Part shown: piece by piece, positions 25,113-35,400 of the stretch
How the letters are laid out: each line of letters starts with the position of its first letter
Position numbering within the stretch: the stretch's first letter is position 1
Origin: an uncultured delta proteobacterium
GTDB taxonomy: Bacteria > Myxococcota > Myxococcia > Myxococcales > 40CM-4-68-19
Direction of reading: 5' to 3'
Assembly (NCBI GenBank): GCA_903911145.1
Contig: CAIWCD010000024.1
Coordinates: forward strand, 124,001-188,000
DNA length: 64,000 nt
Position numbers and translations under genes: made by a program
Notes under the pieces: generated by a model
Seen by the model: the letters and a program-made list of their open reading frames with translations, nothing else
The model's database searches: none
Told to the model about the DNA's origin: nothing

Positions 25113-26150
25113 CTACTCCCGCGCGTGCGCCGCGAAGAAGTCGAGGATCGCGCTCGACGCGTCGACTGCATCGCTCGTCTTGCCGAGGAAGAAGACGCCC
25201 ATTCCTCCCGGCCAGGTGTGTCCGCCGCCATCGATGGTGCAGAGGATCGCGCTCGCGTCGTTGGTGCAGCCGCTGCTCGCGCTGCAACTCACATCGTCGC
25301 GTTGGTAGAGAGTCGACGCGGAGCCGCTGCAGCGATTGCGCGCGCGCCAGCGGCCGATGCTCTCGTCCGCCGAGGGAAAGTTGAGCCGCGGTCGTCCCTC
25401 GTGCGGCACGAGGAGATCGCTGGTGCCATTGAACGCGAGCAGCGGCACGGGCCGCGACGGTGTGCAGCTCGGCACCACCTCGACGCCCGCGACGGGCGCG
25501 ACCGCGGCGATCAGATCGCTCGCTTCGCAGGCGAGGCGGTAGCTCATGAAGCCGCCGTTCGACATCCCCGTCGCGTAGACGCGGCGCAGGTCGAGGCACA
25601 TTTCGCGGCCGAGCTGCGCGACGAGATCGCGAATGAAGCGCACGTCGTCGCTCTCTTCATCCTGTGCGCGCCCGCAGCAGACGCCCGCGTTCCACGAGTA
25701 GCCAATCCCCTCGGGCCAGGCCATCGCCCAGCCGCGCTCGCGCGCCAGCGGCTGCATCTTCGTGAGCAGCTGCTGCTCGCCGGGCGTCTCCATCAGGCCG
25801 TGAATGTTGAGCACCAGCGGTATCGGGACTGGCTTCGCGTCGGGCGTCGTTGCGGCCTGCGCGGGCACATCGAGGAGGAAGTGGCGGGTGTGTCCACCGC
25901 TGGTGAGCGAACGCTCGCGCGAGACCTCTCCGGTTGGCTGCGTGCGCGCAGCCGCGCCCAGCCTGCATCCGCGGCTCGGCAGGGGCGTCAGTGCGGCAGT
26001 CGAGGCACGCTGCGCGAAGACCGACTCCGCCTGCGCGTCACCGAGCCGATCGCGCACCGCCGTGTGCTTCGCCGCTCCGCAGGCAGTAAACGAAATCATT
26101 GCTATGCCAATGATTGCTATGCAAAGCATCTGTCCGAGCTGCCGCGCCAT
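25113..26150 (-). CDS. LpqC/PHB-depolymerase-type esterase, lipoprotein
   Basis: A 345-residue exported esterase. Signal MARQLGQMLCIAIIGIAMISFTAC has a lipobox before Cys24. The catalytic fold shows the oxyanion region LNIHGLMETPGEQ, the nucleophile elbow GMSNGG in RRVYATGMSNGGFMSYRLAC, an Asp in FNGTSDLLVP and the final His in IDGGGHTWPGG. This is the polyhydroxybutyrate depolymerase/feruloyl esterase/LpqC group, which cleave ester bonds outside the cytoplasm; the substrate here is unknown. A longer frame upstream is only an arginine-rich extension opposite the next gene, so ATG 26148-26150 is chosen. Several cysteines may form disulfides. The signal-peptide codons contain two copies of the GCATAGCAA repeat motif. 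Confidence 0.85.
   Translation of the reverse strand: MARQLGQMLCIAIIGIAMISFTACGAAKHTAVRDRLGDAQAESVFAQRASTAALTPLPSRGCRLGAAARTQPTGEVSRERSLTSGGHTRHFLLDVPAQAATTPDAKPVPIPLVLNIHGLMETPGEQQLLTKMQPLARERGWAMAWPEGIGYSWNAGVCCGRAQDEESDDVRFIRDLVAQLGREMCLDLRRVYATGMSNGGFMSYRLACEASDLIAAVAPVAGVEVVPSCTPSRPVPLLAFNGTSDLLVPHEGRPRLNFPSADESIGRWRARNRCSGSASTLYQRDDVSCSASSGCTNDASAILCTIDGGGHTWPGGMGVFFLGKTSDAVDASSAILDFFAAHARE
26098..26124 (-). repeat. Two near-tandem GCATAGCAAT-type repeats
   Basis: On the coding strand two copies occur 14 bp apart, TTTGCATAGCAAT and TTGGCATAGCAAT, differing mainly at one base. Both lie inside the signal-peptide codons of the esterase. They resemble the repeats at 13468, 47250 and 54358. 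Confidence 0.4.
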
Positions 26151-26231
26151 CGATTGCTCCCGCTGATTCTTCCAGCCAGTCCACGAAGAAAATCGTCGTA
26201 GCATGGGCGCCCCCCTGGAGAACGACCATCC

Positions 26232-27968
26232 ATGAATGCGCGCGCGCGCCGCACCGAGCTGGCCCTCGGCCTCCTGCTCCTCGTCGCCTACGGGTGGCTC
26301 TTCGTCTTCTTCCCGCGCCTGAACAACCCGAATGAGCTCGTGCGCGTCTACATGGCGCGCGCGATCGCCGAGCAGCACAGCTATGCGATCGGCCAGCGCG
26401 TGCAGATGCCGAACCGGCGCTTCACGGATGTCGGACCGCTGATTGCCGAGTGGGGATGGGTCAACGACAAGTCGCTCGTCTGCGATCTCCCTGGCCTCAA
26501 AGGACCGAACTGCGCGGGCGCGCTCTACTCGGGCAAGGCGCCCGGCGTGTCGCTGCTCGCGGCTCCCATCGTCTGGATCCACGACGCGCTCTCGCAAGCG
26601 ATCCTGCAGCGCCCGCCAACCAAAGACGAGTACGTGCTCGTGCTGCGCTGGCTGCTCGCGATCCTTCCCTCGATCGCGCTCTGGCTCGCCGCGCGCCGCT
26701 TTCTGCTCGCGAGCGGCGTCGATGAACCGCTCACGCTCACCGTCGTGCTCGCCGGCGCGTGCGGCTCGCTCTCGTACACGTTCGGCCAGATGGTCGCGAG
26801 CCACCAGCTCACCGGCATCGCACTCGCGGCAGGATTCTTCGCGACGTTCTGGCCCGACGCGAATCGCGCACAGAGCGGTGCCGCATCGCCGCCCGACCGC
26901 GCCCAGCAAGGCTTTCCGCACGACAAGCAGGAGCGGTGGCGCGCGGCCATCGCGGGATTCGCGCTCTCCGCCTCGGTCTGCATCGAGTACCAGTCCGCGC
27001 CCGCGGCGATGATCCTGACTGCCGCGTGGCTCCTCGTGCGCTGGCGGCCGCTGCGCTCGCGAGAGCTGCTCGTCGCCTTCGCGCTTGGCGCGCTCCCGTT
27101 CGCGGCGCTCTTCGTGCAATTCCACACGGCCGTCTACGGCGCGCCCTGGCGAACCGGCTACTCCTTCCTCGAGAACGCCGGCTTCCAGCGCGACATCGCG
27201 CCCGGCTTCATGGGCATCTCGATTCCCACTGGCGAGCGCGTCTGGGGCAGCTTCTTTTCCCCCGCGATGGGCCTCTTCTTCTTCGCGCCGTGGACCGCTC
27301 TCGCTCTCGGCGCGCTGCCCGGCGCATGGCGCACGTGGAGATCGCAGCGCTCGCTCGATGCAGCAGGCCTCGCGATCCTCACTGCGCTCGCGGTCGTCCT
27401 CTACTACCTGGCCTTCCAGTCGACGCACGCGCTCTGGCGCAGCGGCTGGACGGTCGGTCCGCGCTACATCACGCCGCTCGCCCCCTTCGCGGCCCTCGCG
27501 GTCGCGCTCTCGCTGCAACGTCTCGGCGCCTCCGCGCGTGCTCTCGGCGTCGGACTCCTCGGCGGCTCTGCAGCCGCAGCGATCGCCGCGACGGGACTCG
27601 CGTCCAGCGTCTGCCAGGGCTTTCCCGATGAGCCGACCGGCCCGCTCGCCGAGGTCGTCGCGCCGCTGCTCTCGCACGGATGGGTCCCGCGCAATCTGCT
27701 CCAACTCGCTGGCGTGCCCGGCCTCTGGAGCGCGCTGCCGACGTTCCTCGCGCTCGCGCTCGCGATCCTCGCGTGTCTGGTTGCGCCGCTGCTTCTCGAG
27801 GCGCCCTCACGCGCCCGCAGGATCGGCCTCGCCTGTGCGCTGGTCGTCGCCGCTGCTTTAAGCATCGGCCAGTGGAGCACCAGCGCCCACGACGCGCCGT
27901 GGCCGTCGGCTGGGTTCCTCAGCAGCCAATGGACGCCGCTCTCGCCTCCGGGCGTGACGCGGTTCTGA
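26232..27968 (+). CDS. Multi-pass membrane protein, GT-C glycosyltransferase-like
   Basis: A 578-residue protein with roughly 11-13 membrane helices. It begins with a helix (LALGLLLLVAYGWLFVFFPRL), then a ~100-residue loop with LNNPNELVRVYMARAIAEQ and GALYSGKAPGVSLLAAP. An acidic or Asn motif after helix 1 and the KAPG stretch before helix 2 are typical of GT-C enzymes, which move sugars from polyprenyl phosphates in the inner membrane. The C-terminal half is Ala/Leu-rich helices. It is preceded by a TAGCAT box. No glycan cluster surrounds it, so the GT-C call is an inference from topology. Confidence 0.62.
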   Translation: MNARARRTELALGLLLLVAYGWLFVFFPRLNNPNELVRVYMARAIAEQHSYAIGQRVQMPNRRFTDVGPLIAEWGWVNDKSLVCDLPGLKGPNCAGALYSGKAPGVSLLAAPIVWIHDALSQAILQRPPTKDEYVLVLRWLLAILPSIALWLAARRFLLASGVDEPLTLTVVLAGACGSLSYTFGQMVASHQLTGIALAAGFFATFWPDANRAQSGAASPPDRAQQGFPHDKQERWRAAIAGFALSASVCIEYQSAPAAMILTAAWLLVRWRPLRSRELLVAFALGALPFAALFVQFHTAVYGAPWRTGYSFLENAGFQRDIAPGFMGISIPTGERVWGSFFSPAMGLFFFAPWTALALGALPGAWRTWRSQRSLDAAGLAILTALAVVLYYLAFQSTHALWRSGWTVGPRYITPLAPFAALAVALSLQRLGASARALGVGLLGGSAAAAIAATGLASSVCQGFPDEPTGPLAEVVAPLLSHGWVPRNLLQLAGVPGLWSALPTFLALALAILACLVAPLLLEAPSRARRIGLACALVVAAALSIGQWSTSAHDAPWPSAGFLSSQWTPLSPPGVTRF

Positions 27969-28065
27969 TCGTCGCCGGGAACGACCGTTCAGGTTGGTGC
28001 GAAAGCTCTTTCCCTCACCCGATCGACCGATGCGGTTCCCCTCTCGATCTCGGAAATCGATCGGC

Positions 28066-28071
28066 TATGCT
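28066..28071 (+). promoter_or_regulatory. -10-like box TATGCT before the PP2C gene
   Basis: GGCTATGCT ends 9 nt before ATG 28081. It is one of the GGCTAnnnT class of boxes found at short distance from start codons here. Confidence 0.5.
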
Positions 28072-28080
28072 GCGCGGACG

Positions 28081-28836
28081 ATGCCCACCGAGTACGCCGG
28101 TGCCACCGATGTCGGTCGCAAGCGCGACCACAACGAGGATGCTCTCCTCGTGCTGCCCGAGCACGATCTCGCGGTGGTCTGCGACGGCATGGGCGGACAC
28201 GAAGCGGGCGAGGTGGCGAGCGGCATCGGCGTCGACACGATCAAGCGCTTCTTCGAGATCGCCAAAGACGGCAACGCGACCTGGCCGTTCCCGTACAACA
28301 AGAAGCTCGACGACGCCGGCAACCTCCTCGTCGTCGGCGTGCAGTGGGCGAACCAGCGCATCCGCGAGATGGGCGAGACCGATCGCCGCAAGAGCGGAAT
28401 GGGCACTACCTTCGTGGGCGTGCTCCTGCGGGGCGCGCGCGCGACGTTCGGTTGGGTCGGCGATTCGCGCGGCTACGTCTGGCGGCGCGGGCACCTCCAC
28501 CCGGCCACCAGCGACCACTCGCTCATCAATGAGCTGATCAAGACGGGCCGACTCTCCGACGAGGAGATCGCGAACTTCCAGCACAAGAACATCATCACGC
28601 GCGCGCTCGGGATGGAAACGGCCGAGGTCGATCTCAATGCGTTCGATCTGGAGTCGGGCGACATCTGCCTGGTCTGCTGCGACGGACTCACGGGCATGCT
28701 CACCGACGCGCGCATCGCGGAGATCCTCGCTGGAGAGAGCGACCTGAAGAAGGCTTGTGATCAGCTGATTGCCGAGGCGAATGCGAACGGCGGCACCGAC
28801 AACATCACGGTCGGGCTGGCGCGCTACACGGCCTAG
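28081..28836 (+). CDS. PP2C-family serine/threonine protein phosphatase
   Basis: A 251-residue cytoplasmic phosphatase that removes phosphate from Ser/Thr, using two metal ions. The metal aspartates sit in KRDHNEDA and VVCDGMGGH; GWVGDSRGYVWR, a late VCCDGLTGML and GTDNITVGLA complete the family motifs. Start ATG 28081 is set by the close TATGCT box and by the first motif at its usual distance. Myxobacteria have many Ser/Thr kinases, and a small stand-alone phosphatase fits that setting. No kinase is next to it. Confidence 0.93.
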   Translation: MPTEYAGATDVGRKRDHNEDALLVLPEHDLAVVCDGMGGHEAGEVASGIGVDTIKRFFEIAKDGNATWPFPYNKKLDDAGNLLVVGVQWANQRIREMGETDRRKSGMGTTFVGVLLRGARATFGWVGDSRGYVWRRGHLHPATSDHSLINELIKTGRLSDEEIANFQHKNIITRALGMETAEVDLNAFDLESGDICLVCCDGLTGMLTDARIAEILAGESDLKKACDQLIAEANANGGTDNITVGLARYTA

Positions 28837-28910
28837 AGATCTCGCGGAGCCGCTCCTGGCGCGGCCGGGCGCGATCGCGGTGGAAAACTGGCTCTCCCTC
28901 TTGCGGGTGT

Positions 28911-28916
28911 TAGGCT
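28911..28916 (+). promoter_or_regulatory. -10-like box TAGGCT before cdd
   Basis: TGTTAGGCT has a TGn extension and ends 8 nt before ATG 28925, which leaves almost no 5' leader. Confidence 0.5.
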
Positions 28917-28924
28917 TCTCGTCG

Positions 28925-29416
28925 ATGGCCAGCCAACCACACAGGCAGACTCCCCGTCGCGATCCCCACGCAGCTCTGCCCGAGCTCCTGCGCGCTGCGG
29001 CTCGTGTGCGCCGCAATGCCCACGCGCCCTACTCGAACTTCCTCGTCGGCGCGGCCGTGCTCGCGGGCGGGCAGATATTCGTTGGGGCGAATGTGGAGAA
29101 CAGCTCCTACCCGCTGAGCGTCTGCGCGGAGCGGAGTGCCGTGAGCGCGGCGGTCTCGGCCGGGCACACGCGCATCGATGCGGTCGCGATCGTCGGCGGC
29201 GCGCTGCGTCCGGTGCCTCCTTGCGGTGGCTGCCGGCAGGTGCTCGCGGAGTTCTGCGCGTCCGACGTTCCGGTGGTCTACTCCTCGCCCGCAGGTCGTA
29301 AAGTCGAGAGCACGATCGCCGCACTCCTGCCCGCTGCGTTCGGCCACGACGATCTCAAAGCCTCTGCGAACGAGCCTGTCGTCAAGCCGGCCGCGCGCCT
29401 CAAGCGCATCTCTTAA
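28925..29416 (+). CDS. cdd: Cytidine deaminase
   Basis: A 163-residue enzyme converting cytidine and deoxycytidine to uridine forms in pyrimidine salvage. Zinc ligands and the catalytic Glu are in CAERSA (Cys, Glu) and PCGGCRQVL (two Cys). NVENSSYPLSVCAER and the preceding SNFLVGAAVL are standard homotetrameric-type Cdd motifs. An N-terminal ~25-residue extension is polar and probably disordered. It ends 12 nt before the stop of the large surface gene on the other strand. Confidence 0.94.
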   Translation: MASQPHRQTPRRDPHAALPELLRAAARVRRNAHAPYSNFLVGAAVLAGGQIFVGANVENSSYPLSVCAERSAVSAAVSAGHTRIDAVAIVGGALRPVPPCGGCRQVLAEFCASDVPVVYSSPAGRKVESTIAALLPAAFGHDDLKASANEPVVKPAARLKRIS

Positions 29417-29428
29417 GCGGCGCGGGCG

Positions 29429-32400
29429 CTACTTCCCGAGCAGAAACTCGACGCGCTCGTTCTTCTTGCGGCCCTGCGCCGTCAGATTGGGCGCGATCGG
29501 CTGCGTCGCTCCAGCGCCAGTCGCGGTGAGGCGAGCGCCCTCGATCCCCTGGCCGATGAGGAACTTCACGACCGTGTCCGCGCGCTGCTGCGAGAGGCTC
29601 TTCGCCTGCTCCTCGGAGGGCGCGCCGCCCGTGTGCGCGCGCACCTCGACATGCTCAAGCTCGGGGTGGCTCTTGAGCAGCGTCGCGACCTGCTGCAGCA
29701 GGGCCAGCGAGCGCCGCTCCAGGCCGGCCTCGTTGCTGTGGAACTCGATGCGTCCATCGATCGCGAGACGGTTTCCACTGATGCCGACCTGCCTGGTGGT
29801 GATCTCGGTGGTGACGAGCGGCGCGAGCGGGAGCGCCTCGTCCCGCGTGGTGGCCCGCGGTGGCGGAGACGTCAGCGGCAACGTGTTCGCATCAGGCAGC
29901 GCGAGCATGTTTGAAGGCGCAGGAGTGGGTCGCGCTTGAGGTGTCGCGCTCACCGGGCTTTGCGGCGCTGCGTTCGCATCCGGTGCTGGTGGCGCATGAG
30001 GCGTTGGTGCGGACGATGCCTGCGCGGGAGCGTTCGTGCTTGCGAGGGGCGCCGGCGCGATATTCGCTGAGGCAGATATGATGCTCGCTGGCGCCGCGTT
30101 CGCAACCGGCGGGACTGGCGCGGGCTGCGGTGATTTCTCTGCGGCGTTGTCGGCGGTGGACGTTGGCTTGCGCTCGGGGGCTTTGGGGGCAGCGAACGAG
30201 AGCACCGAGACCGAGGGGCGCCTGGCGAATCGATTTCGCGCCGCCGCACCGCAGGCCTCTGGCGCGTACGCAAGTCCCAGCACCAGGCGCGCTCGCGGCG
30301 AGCCGACACCGCTGGTGAGCGCGGTTCCGAATCCCATGTCGAACGAGATTGCCTCGGTGGCGCAGAAGGAGACGCCGAGTCGCCACTCCGCGGGGATGGT
30401 GCCGGGGGCGAACCCTCCGCGCAGCGCACTCTCGGCTTCCGCCTCGACGAAGACCCGACGCGGGACTGACGACGTGCTCACCTCGGGAAGCCAGGCGATG
30501 CCGCCGCGCACGCCGAGTTCGTTGCCCTGCTTGACGTCGAGAATCGTCTGCGGGGTGCGCAGCCGCAGGAGGAGATTTCCCAGCAGCTCGAACTGCGCGC
30601 CCGCCAGCGAGAGGTGCCGCCCCGCCGCGGCGAGCAGCTCGACCTGCATGCGCGTGTCTCCCACGTAGGCCGTGTTGCTCGCCGTGCGAAGCGTCAGCGA
30701 GCCCTGCACCGCGAGATCGATCGGGGCGCTCTCCTGGCGCAGCAGCGACACGCGCGGGGTCAGCCGCAGATCTCCCAGCCCGCTGCCGAAGGAGCCCGCG
30801 GGCCGCGCCGCCGCAGGCAGCGCCGAGAGATCGCCGCTCTCCGAGAGGAGAATCGGCAGCTGCACCGCGAGAGAGTAACGGCTCCAGATGTGGACCTCCA
30901 ACCCGATGAAGCTCTCGATACGATCGAGGACGAGGACTTCGCGCCCGCCCGTGTTGGGATGGAACACCAGCGGTTCGTACGCGCCATCGAGCCAGAGGTT
31001 GGCGGACACGAACGGATCGCCGTCGATCGGTGCGCGCGCCCCCTCGACTCCGAGCAGGCCCGCACCGTCGGAAGGAGGCTGGAAGCGGCCGAGGTCGAGC
31101 TGCTGTGCGTGCGCGCCGGTCGCGATCAGAAGGGCGAGCGCGCCAATGCGTGCAGGGGAGAAGCTGCGCCGAAGCCTCCTCGCGCGGCGGTGGGGCCAGG
31201 CCAGGAGGAGCAGCGCGATCGCGACGAGCGGCATCGGAACGCCGCCGCTCGCGCAGCCGCCGCGCACCGAGCCGGGCACCTGAATGGTGAACTCGACGGA
31301 GGCCGGAGCGCTGACGTTGCCGAGCGAATCGGTCGCGTTCGCGACGAGCGTGTGGCTCCCGCCGGAGACGGTGCCCAGAGAGAGCGTCCAGCTCCCGTCC
31401 GCGCCAGGACTGGTCGCGCCGATCGCCGCTCCATCGAGCACCAGCGAGACAGCAAGCCCAACGAGCGCTGTTCCGCTCGCGGTCACCGCTGCGTTCTCCA
31501 ATGTCGAACCATCTGCGGGTGTGACAATCGTCGGCGTCGCGGGCGCGACAGTGTCGATGACAAGCGAGACCGGGCTTGAGTCTGGCGAGACGTTTCCGCT
31601 CAGGTCCGCGGCCCGCGCGGTGATCTGGTAGCTGCCGTCCGGGATGGAGCTGAACGGCTGGCAGGTCCAGTGGCCGTTGGCTGGTGTCCCGGTGCAGAAG
31701 TCCCGTCCGTTCGAGCGGACGTTGATGAAGATCCCTGCGGTCGCTGTGCCGGTGAAGGTCGGGCGCGAGTTGTTGGTCGGCGAGGTCGGTGCATCGAGCG
31801 TCGGCGCCGCGAGTCCGTTCGGGTTCGTCGTCGTCACGGTGAGCGGCTGGACGGGGTTCGAAGGCGCGCTCTGCACTCCTGCGCGCGAGGTCGACTGCGC
31901 GGTGAGCTGGTAGTCGCCAGTTGCGAGCGGTGACGTTGGCGTGCAGCTGAAATGCCCCTGCACGTCGGCCGTCGCGCTGCAGAGCTTGCCGGCGCCCGGA
32001 TCATCGACCTCGACGGTATCGAGCGCTTCGGCACTGCCCGTGAAGGTCGGCGAGTGGTTCGTCGTCGGCGTGCTCGGCGGATTGAGCGACGGCGCCTGCG
32101 GCACGCGCGTGTCGACCGTGAACGAGATGGGTGCGGAGGGCGCAGAGCTTGCGTGGCTTCCGGCCGGCGCCTGCTGCACGGCGTGCGCGGAGTAGGGCGT
32201 CGCGGGTTGCCCGATGAGCAGCACGTTGCTCGCGCAGCTCCACGTTCCATCTCCGCGAACTGTCGCCGTGCAGAGAGTCTGCGCGCCGACCAGTGCGACG
32301 GTGACGGTGTCGCCGGGCACACCGGTTCCCGTGAAGGTCGGCTCGGTCTGCGCGGTGAATCCCGGCTGCCCTCCGGTCGGTGTCGCGAGCGGATCGAGCG

Positions 32401-35400
32401 TCGGCGCGGGAGCGATGGTGTCATCGATCGTGAACGTCACGGTCGCCGACATCGCGGAGATGTTCCCGACCGCGTCCGTCGCGTTCGCCTGCACGGTGTG
32501 GCTCCCGTTGGCCAGGCTGCTCTGCGACACGCAGGAGAAGCGCCCGACGGAAGGGCCGCTGCAGAGTGGCGTCTGGCCCTCGAAGACGGTGACCTGCGCG
32601 CCCGCTTCGGCCGCGCCAAGGAAGAGCGGAAAGTGCATCGCGGTCGGGCTCGGCACGGCGTCGAGCACGGGCGCGCCCGGGGCAGTCGTGTCGATGGTGA
32701 TCGCCAGCGGCGCGGACGGAGGCGAGAGCACGGTCGTGCTCGAGCGCGCGAAGGCCGTGAACGTGTAGTTCCCGTCGGGAAGCGACTGGCTGCTGCAGCT
32801 CCACGGTCCGGTCGAACCGCTTGGGGCGACCACCGGATCGGTCCCGCAGATCAGGTTGCCAGCGCCGTCGTAGACGACGACATTCGTGCTCTGATCGGCC
32901 GTGCCCGTGAAGGGGATCAGGTTCTGCCTGGTTGGCGAGCCGGGACCGGTCAGCGTCGGTGCATCGGGCTGCGTATTGTCGACCACCAGCGGCTGCACGG
33001 TTGCGCTGCTGCGATTTCCGGCGAGATCGATCTGGACCGCCTCCAGCCTGAAGTTGCCGTTCGCGAGTGCCGACGATGTGCAGCTCCACGTTCCGTCGCT
33101 CTCGACCACGGCCGAGCAGAGCAGGTTGCCGAATCCGCCGCTCGCGCCATCTCCGACCTGCACGGTGTCTCCTGCGATGCCTGTCCCGCTCAAGCCTGGC
33201 GACGTCTGTGCGGTGGGCGACGCAGGCGCGTTGAATCCGGGCGGCGCGGGCGGCGTTGTGTCGATGGTGAAGACGTCGTTGTTCGAAGGGCAGACGGTCG
33301 CGGCTCCGTTGGTTGCCACCGCGACCACCGTGTAGCTGCCGTCGCCGAGCGGGCTCGCGACGTGGCATTGCCAGACGCCACTGTTGTCCACTGTCGCGAT
33401 CGCGCAGAGCGGTGTCGAGCCGGCTCCGCAGGGAGATGCGCCACCCGCGCAGACATGAACCGCGAGGCCGGCAGTCGCGGTGCCGTGGAAGGTCGGCTGG
33501 TTGTTGTTCGAGGGCGAAGCGGTCTGCTGCATCGTCGAGCCACAGGCCCCGCCGGTCACAACAGTGAAGGGCTGCGGGCCCGCGACGCTGCCCGGCGATC
33601 CGTTCGCCTCGAGCACGGCCGCCATCACGTTGTAGCTGCCGTCGGCGAGGGTGCGGTCGCAGCTCCATTGATCCCCGAGGGTCGAGGAGTCGCACGTGAT
33701 CGCGGGGCCGCTCGAGGGAGTGACGGTGATGCGCACCGTCTCGCCGTTCGCGACCTGCTGCGCGGTGCCGCTGAAGTGGACGCGCGAGCTGTTGAGAACC
33801 TGTCCGCTGCTCGGCGTGATGATCACAGGCGCGAAGGGGCCATTGACGACGAACGGATAGTCCGGACCCCACGGGCCGACGTTGCCGCTCGCGCCGACGA
33901 TGCGTGCGCGCGCGATGTAGTTTCCGTTGCCGAACGCGGCGGCGGCGCAGCGCCACGAGCCGTTTGTGCCGGTGCTCGCGGTGCAGCTTTGCAGCGGCGA
34001 GGAGTTGGTCGGCCCGCTGTACGAGACCTGCACCGTCTGGCCGGTTGGTGCCCGGCTGGTTCCGGAGATGGTGAGCAGCACGTCGGCCCAGCTGGGATCC
34101 GCGGGCCCGGTCACGACCGGCGCGGACTCTGCCGCTGCGCCGACCACCAGGCGGGTGGCGTCGTCATCGGCGAGGCCCACGGCCGCCGAGCTCGCAAGCG
34201 CCGCGGGAGTATTGCCCGTGTCGACAGCCGCGAAGTTCGAGCTCCCGACGGAGTTCGGATCTCCGGTGAGCGCGTAGATCTCTCCCGCCGTCTGCTCTCC
34301 CGCGCCGCCCACGGCGTTCGCGATCTCCGTCGCCGTCGCAAGTCCCGTCACCACGCCCTGCACGTCGATGATCGTGTTCGCCGCAAGCCCCGCGTGCACC
34401 ACGGCCGTGAAGGTTCCGCTCAGCGAATCGCCCGGGTTGAGCGTCTGGACCATCGTGCAGACCAGCAGCCCGTTGTTGTTCGAGCAGCTGCCTCCCATGC
34501 TCGGTGTGAGGTTGGTGAGCCTGGTCGGATCAACGCGGACGGCAAACGTGTAGCTGCTCAGCGGCGCAGTGCCGGTGTTGCTGATCGAGACGCTATACGT
34601 GACCGTGTCGCCCGGATGCACGGTGGTGTTGGGATCGCTCACCGTCATCGTCGTGTTGATGGCGGGCGCGTAGACGTGATCGGCGGGAACGAGAGTGAAG
34701 CCATTGAGGCTGCTGGTGGTCGGTGGCGTCGCGCTGCCATCGGCCCACGACCATTCGAGTCCCTGGCTTCCGTTGCCGTTGAAGTAGAGGAGGTCGAAGG
34801 GAAACAGGCCTCCCGCAGCAGGGAACGTCACCGTCAATTTGCTCTGGTTGAACTGGCTCGAGCAGCCTGCGTAGTAGGCGGTCCCGGCAACGGTGGTCGA
34901 CATGCTGCGGTTCTGGTCGCAGCTCATCGTGTGCGCGGTGGTGCCGTCGCTGATCGCGAAGCGGAAGCCGTCGTCGCTCGCGACCACGAAGGTCTTTACG
35001 ATCGGCTGAGCCGTGGCGCTCGGATCGACGCGCAGATATCCCGCGAAGAGTCCCGCCCAGTTGTTCTTCTGCGCGCCGAAGATCTTTCCCGGGTCGAGAT
35101 TCTGGCTGAAGAGCCCGCCCGCCGAGCCGCCGCCCGAAAAATCGATGGGCAGGCCGAGCGGCCACGAAGCGACGGAGATGCTGGTCGCAGGTGTAGCCGG
35201 GACCTGCAGCGCGGTCGCACCATTGACGAGCGTCTCCGCCTGGCTGAGCGGATCGCCGCCGCCGAACGCATTTGCCGCGCAGCAGACGGCCTTGGCGGCT
35301 GGGCCGTTGCCGGCGTCGGGCGGGAGTGGCAGGGGGGCCAGCAGACTGCTCGAGCTGTTCGCCGGCCGCGGGCGAGTGGCGCCGGAGCCGGCCTGGCCGC

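Noticed and set aside
26151-27704. Long N-terminal extension of the esterase frame
   Set aside because: It is Arg/Glu-rich and lies opposite the GT-C-like gene. The signal peptide with lipobox beginning at ATG 26150 is a better start.
31275-34100. Tandem repeats as a CRISPR or satellite array
   Set aside because: The repeats are long, coding, and vary as protein domains. They explain the pattern fully.
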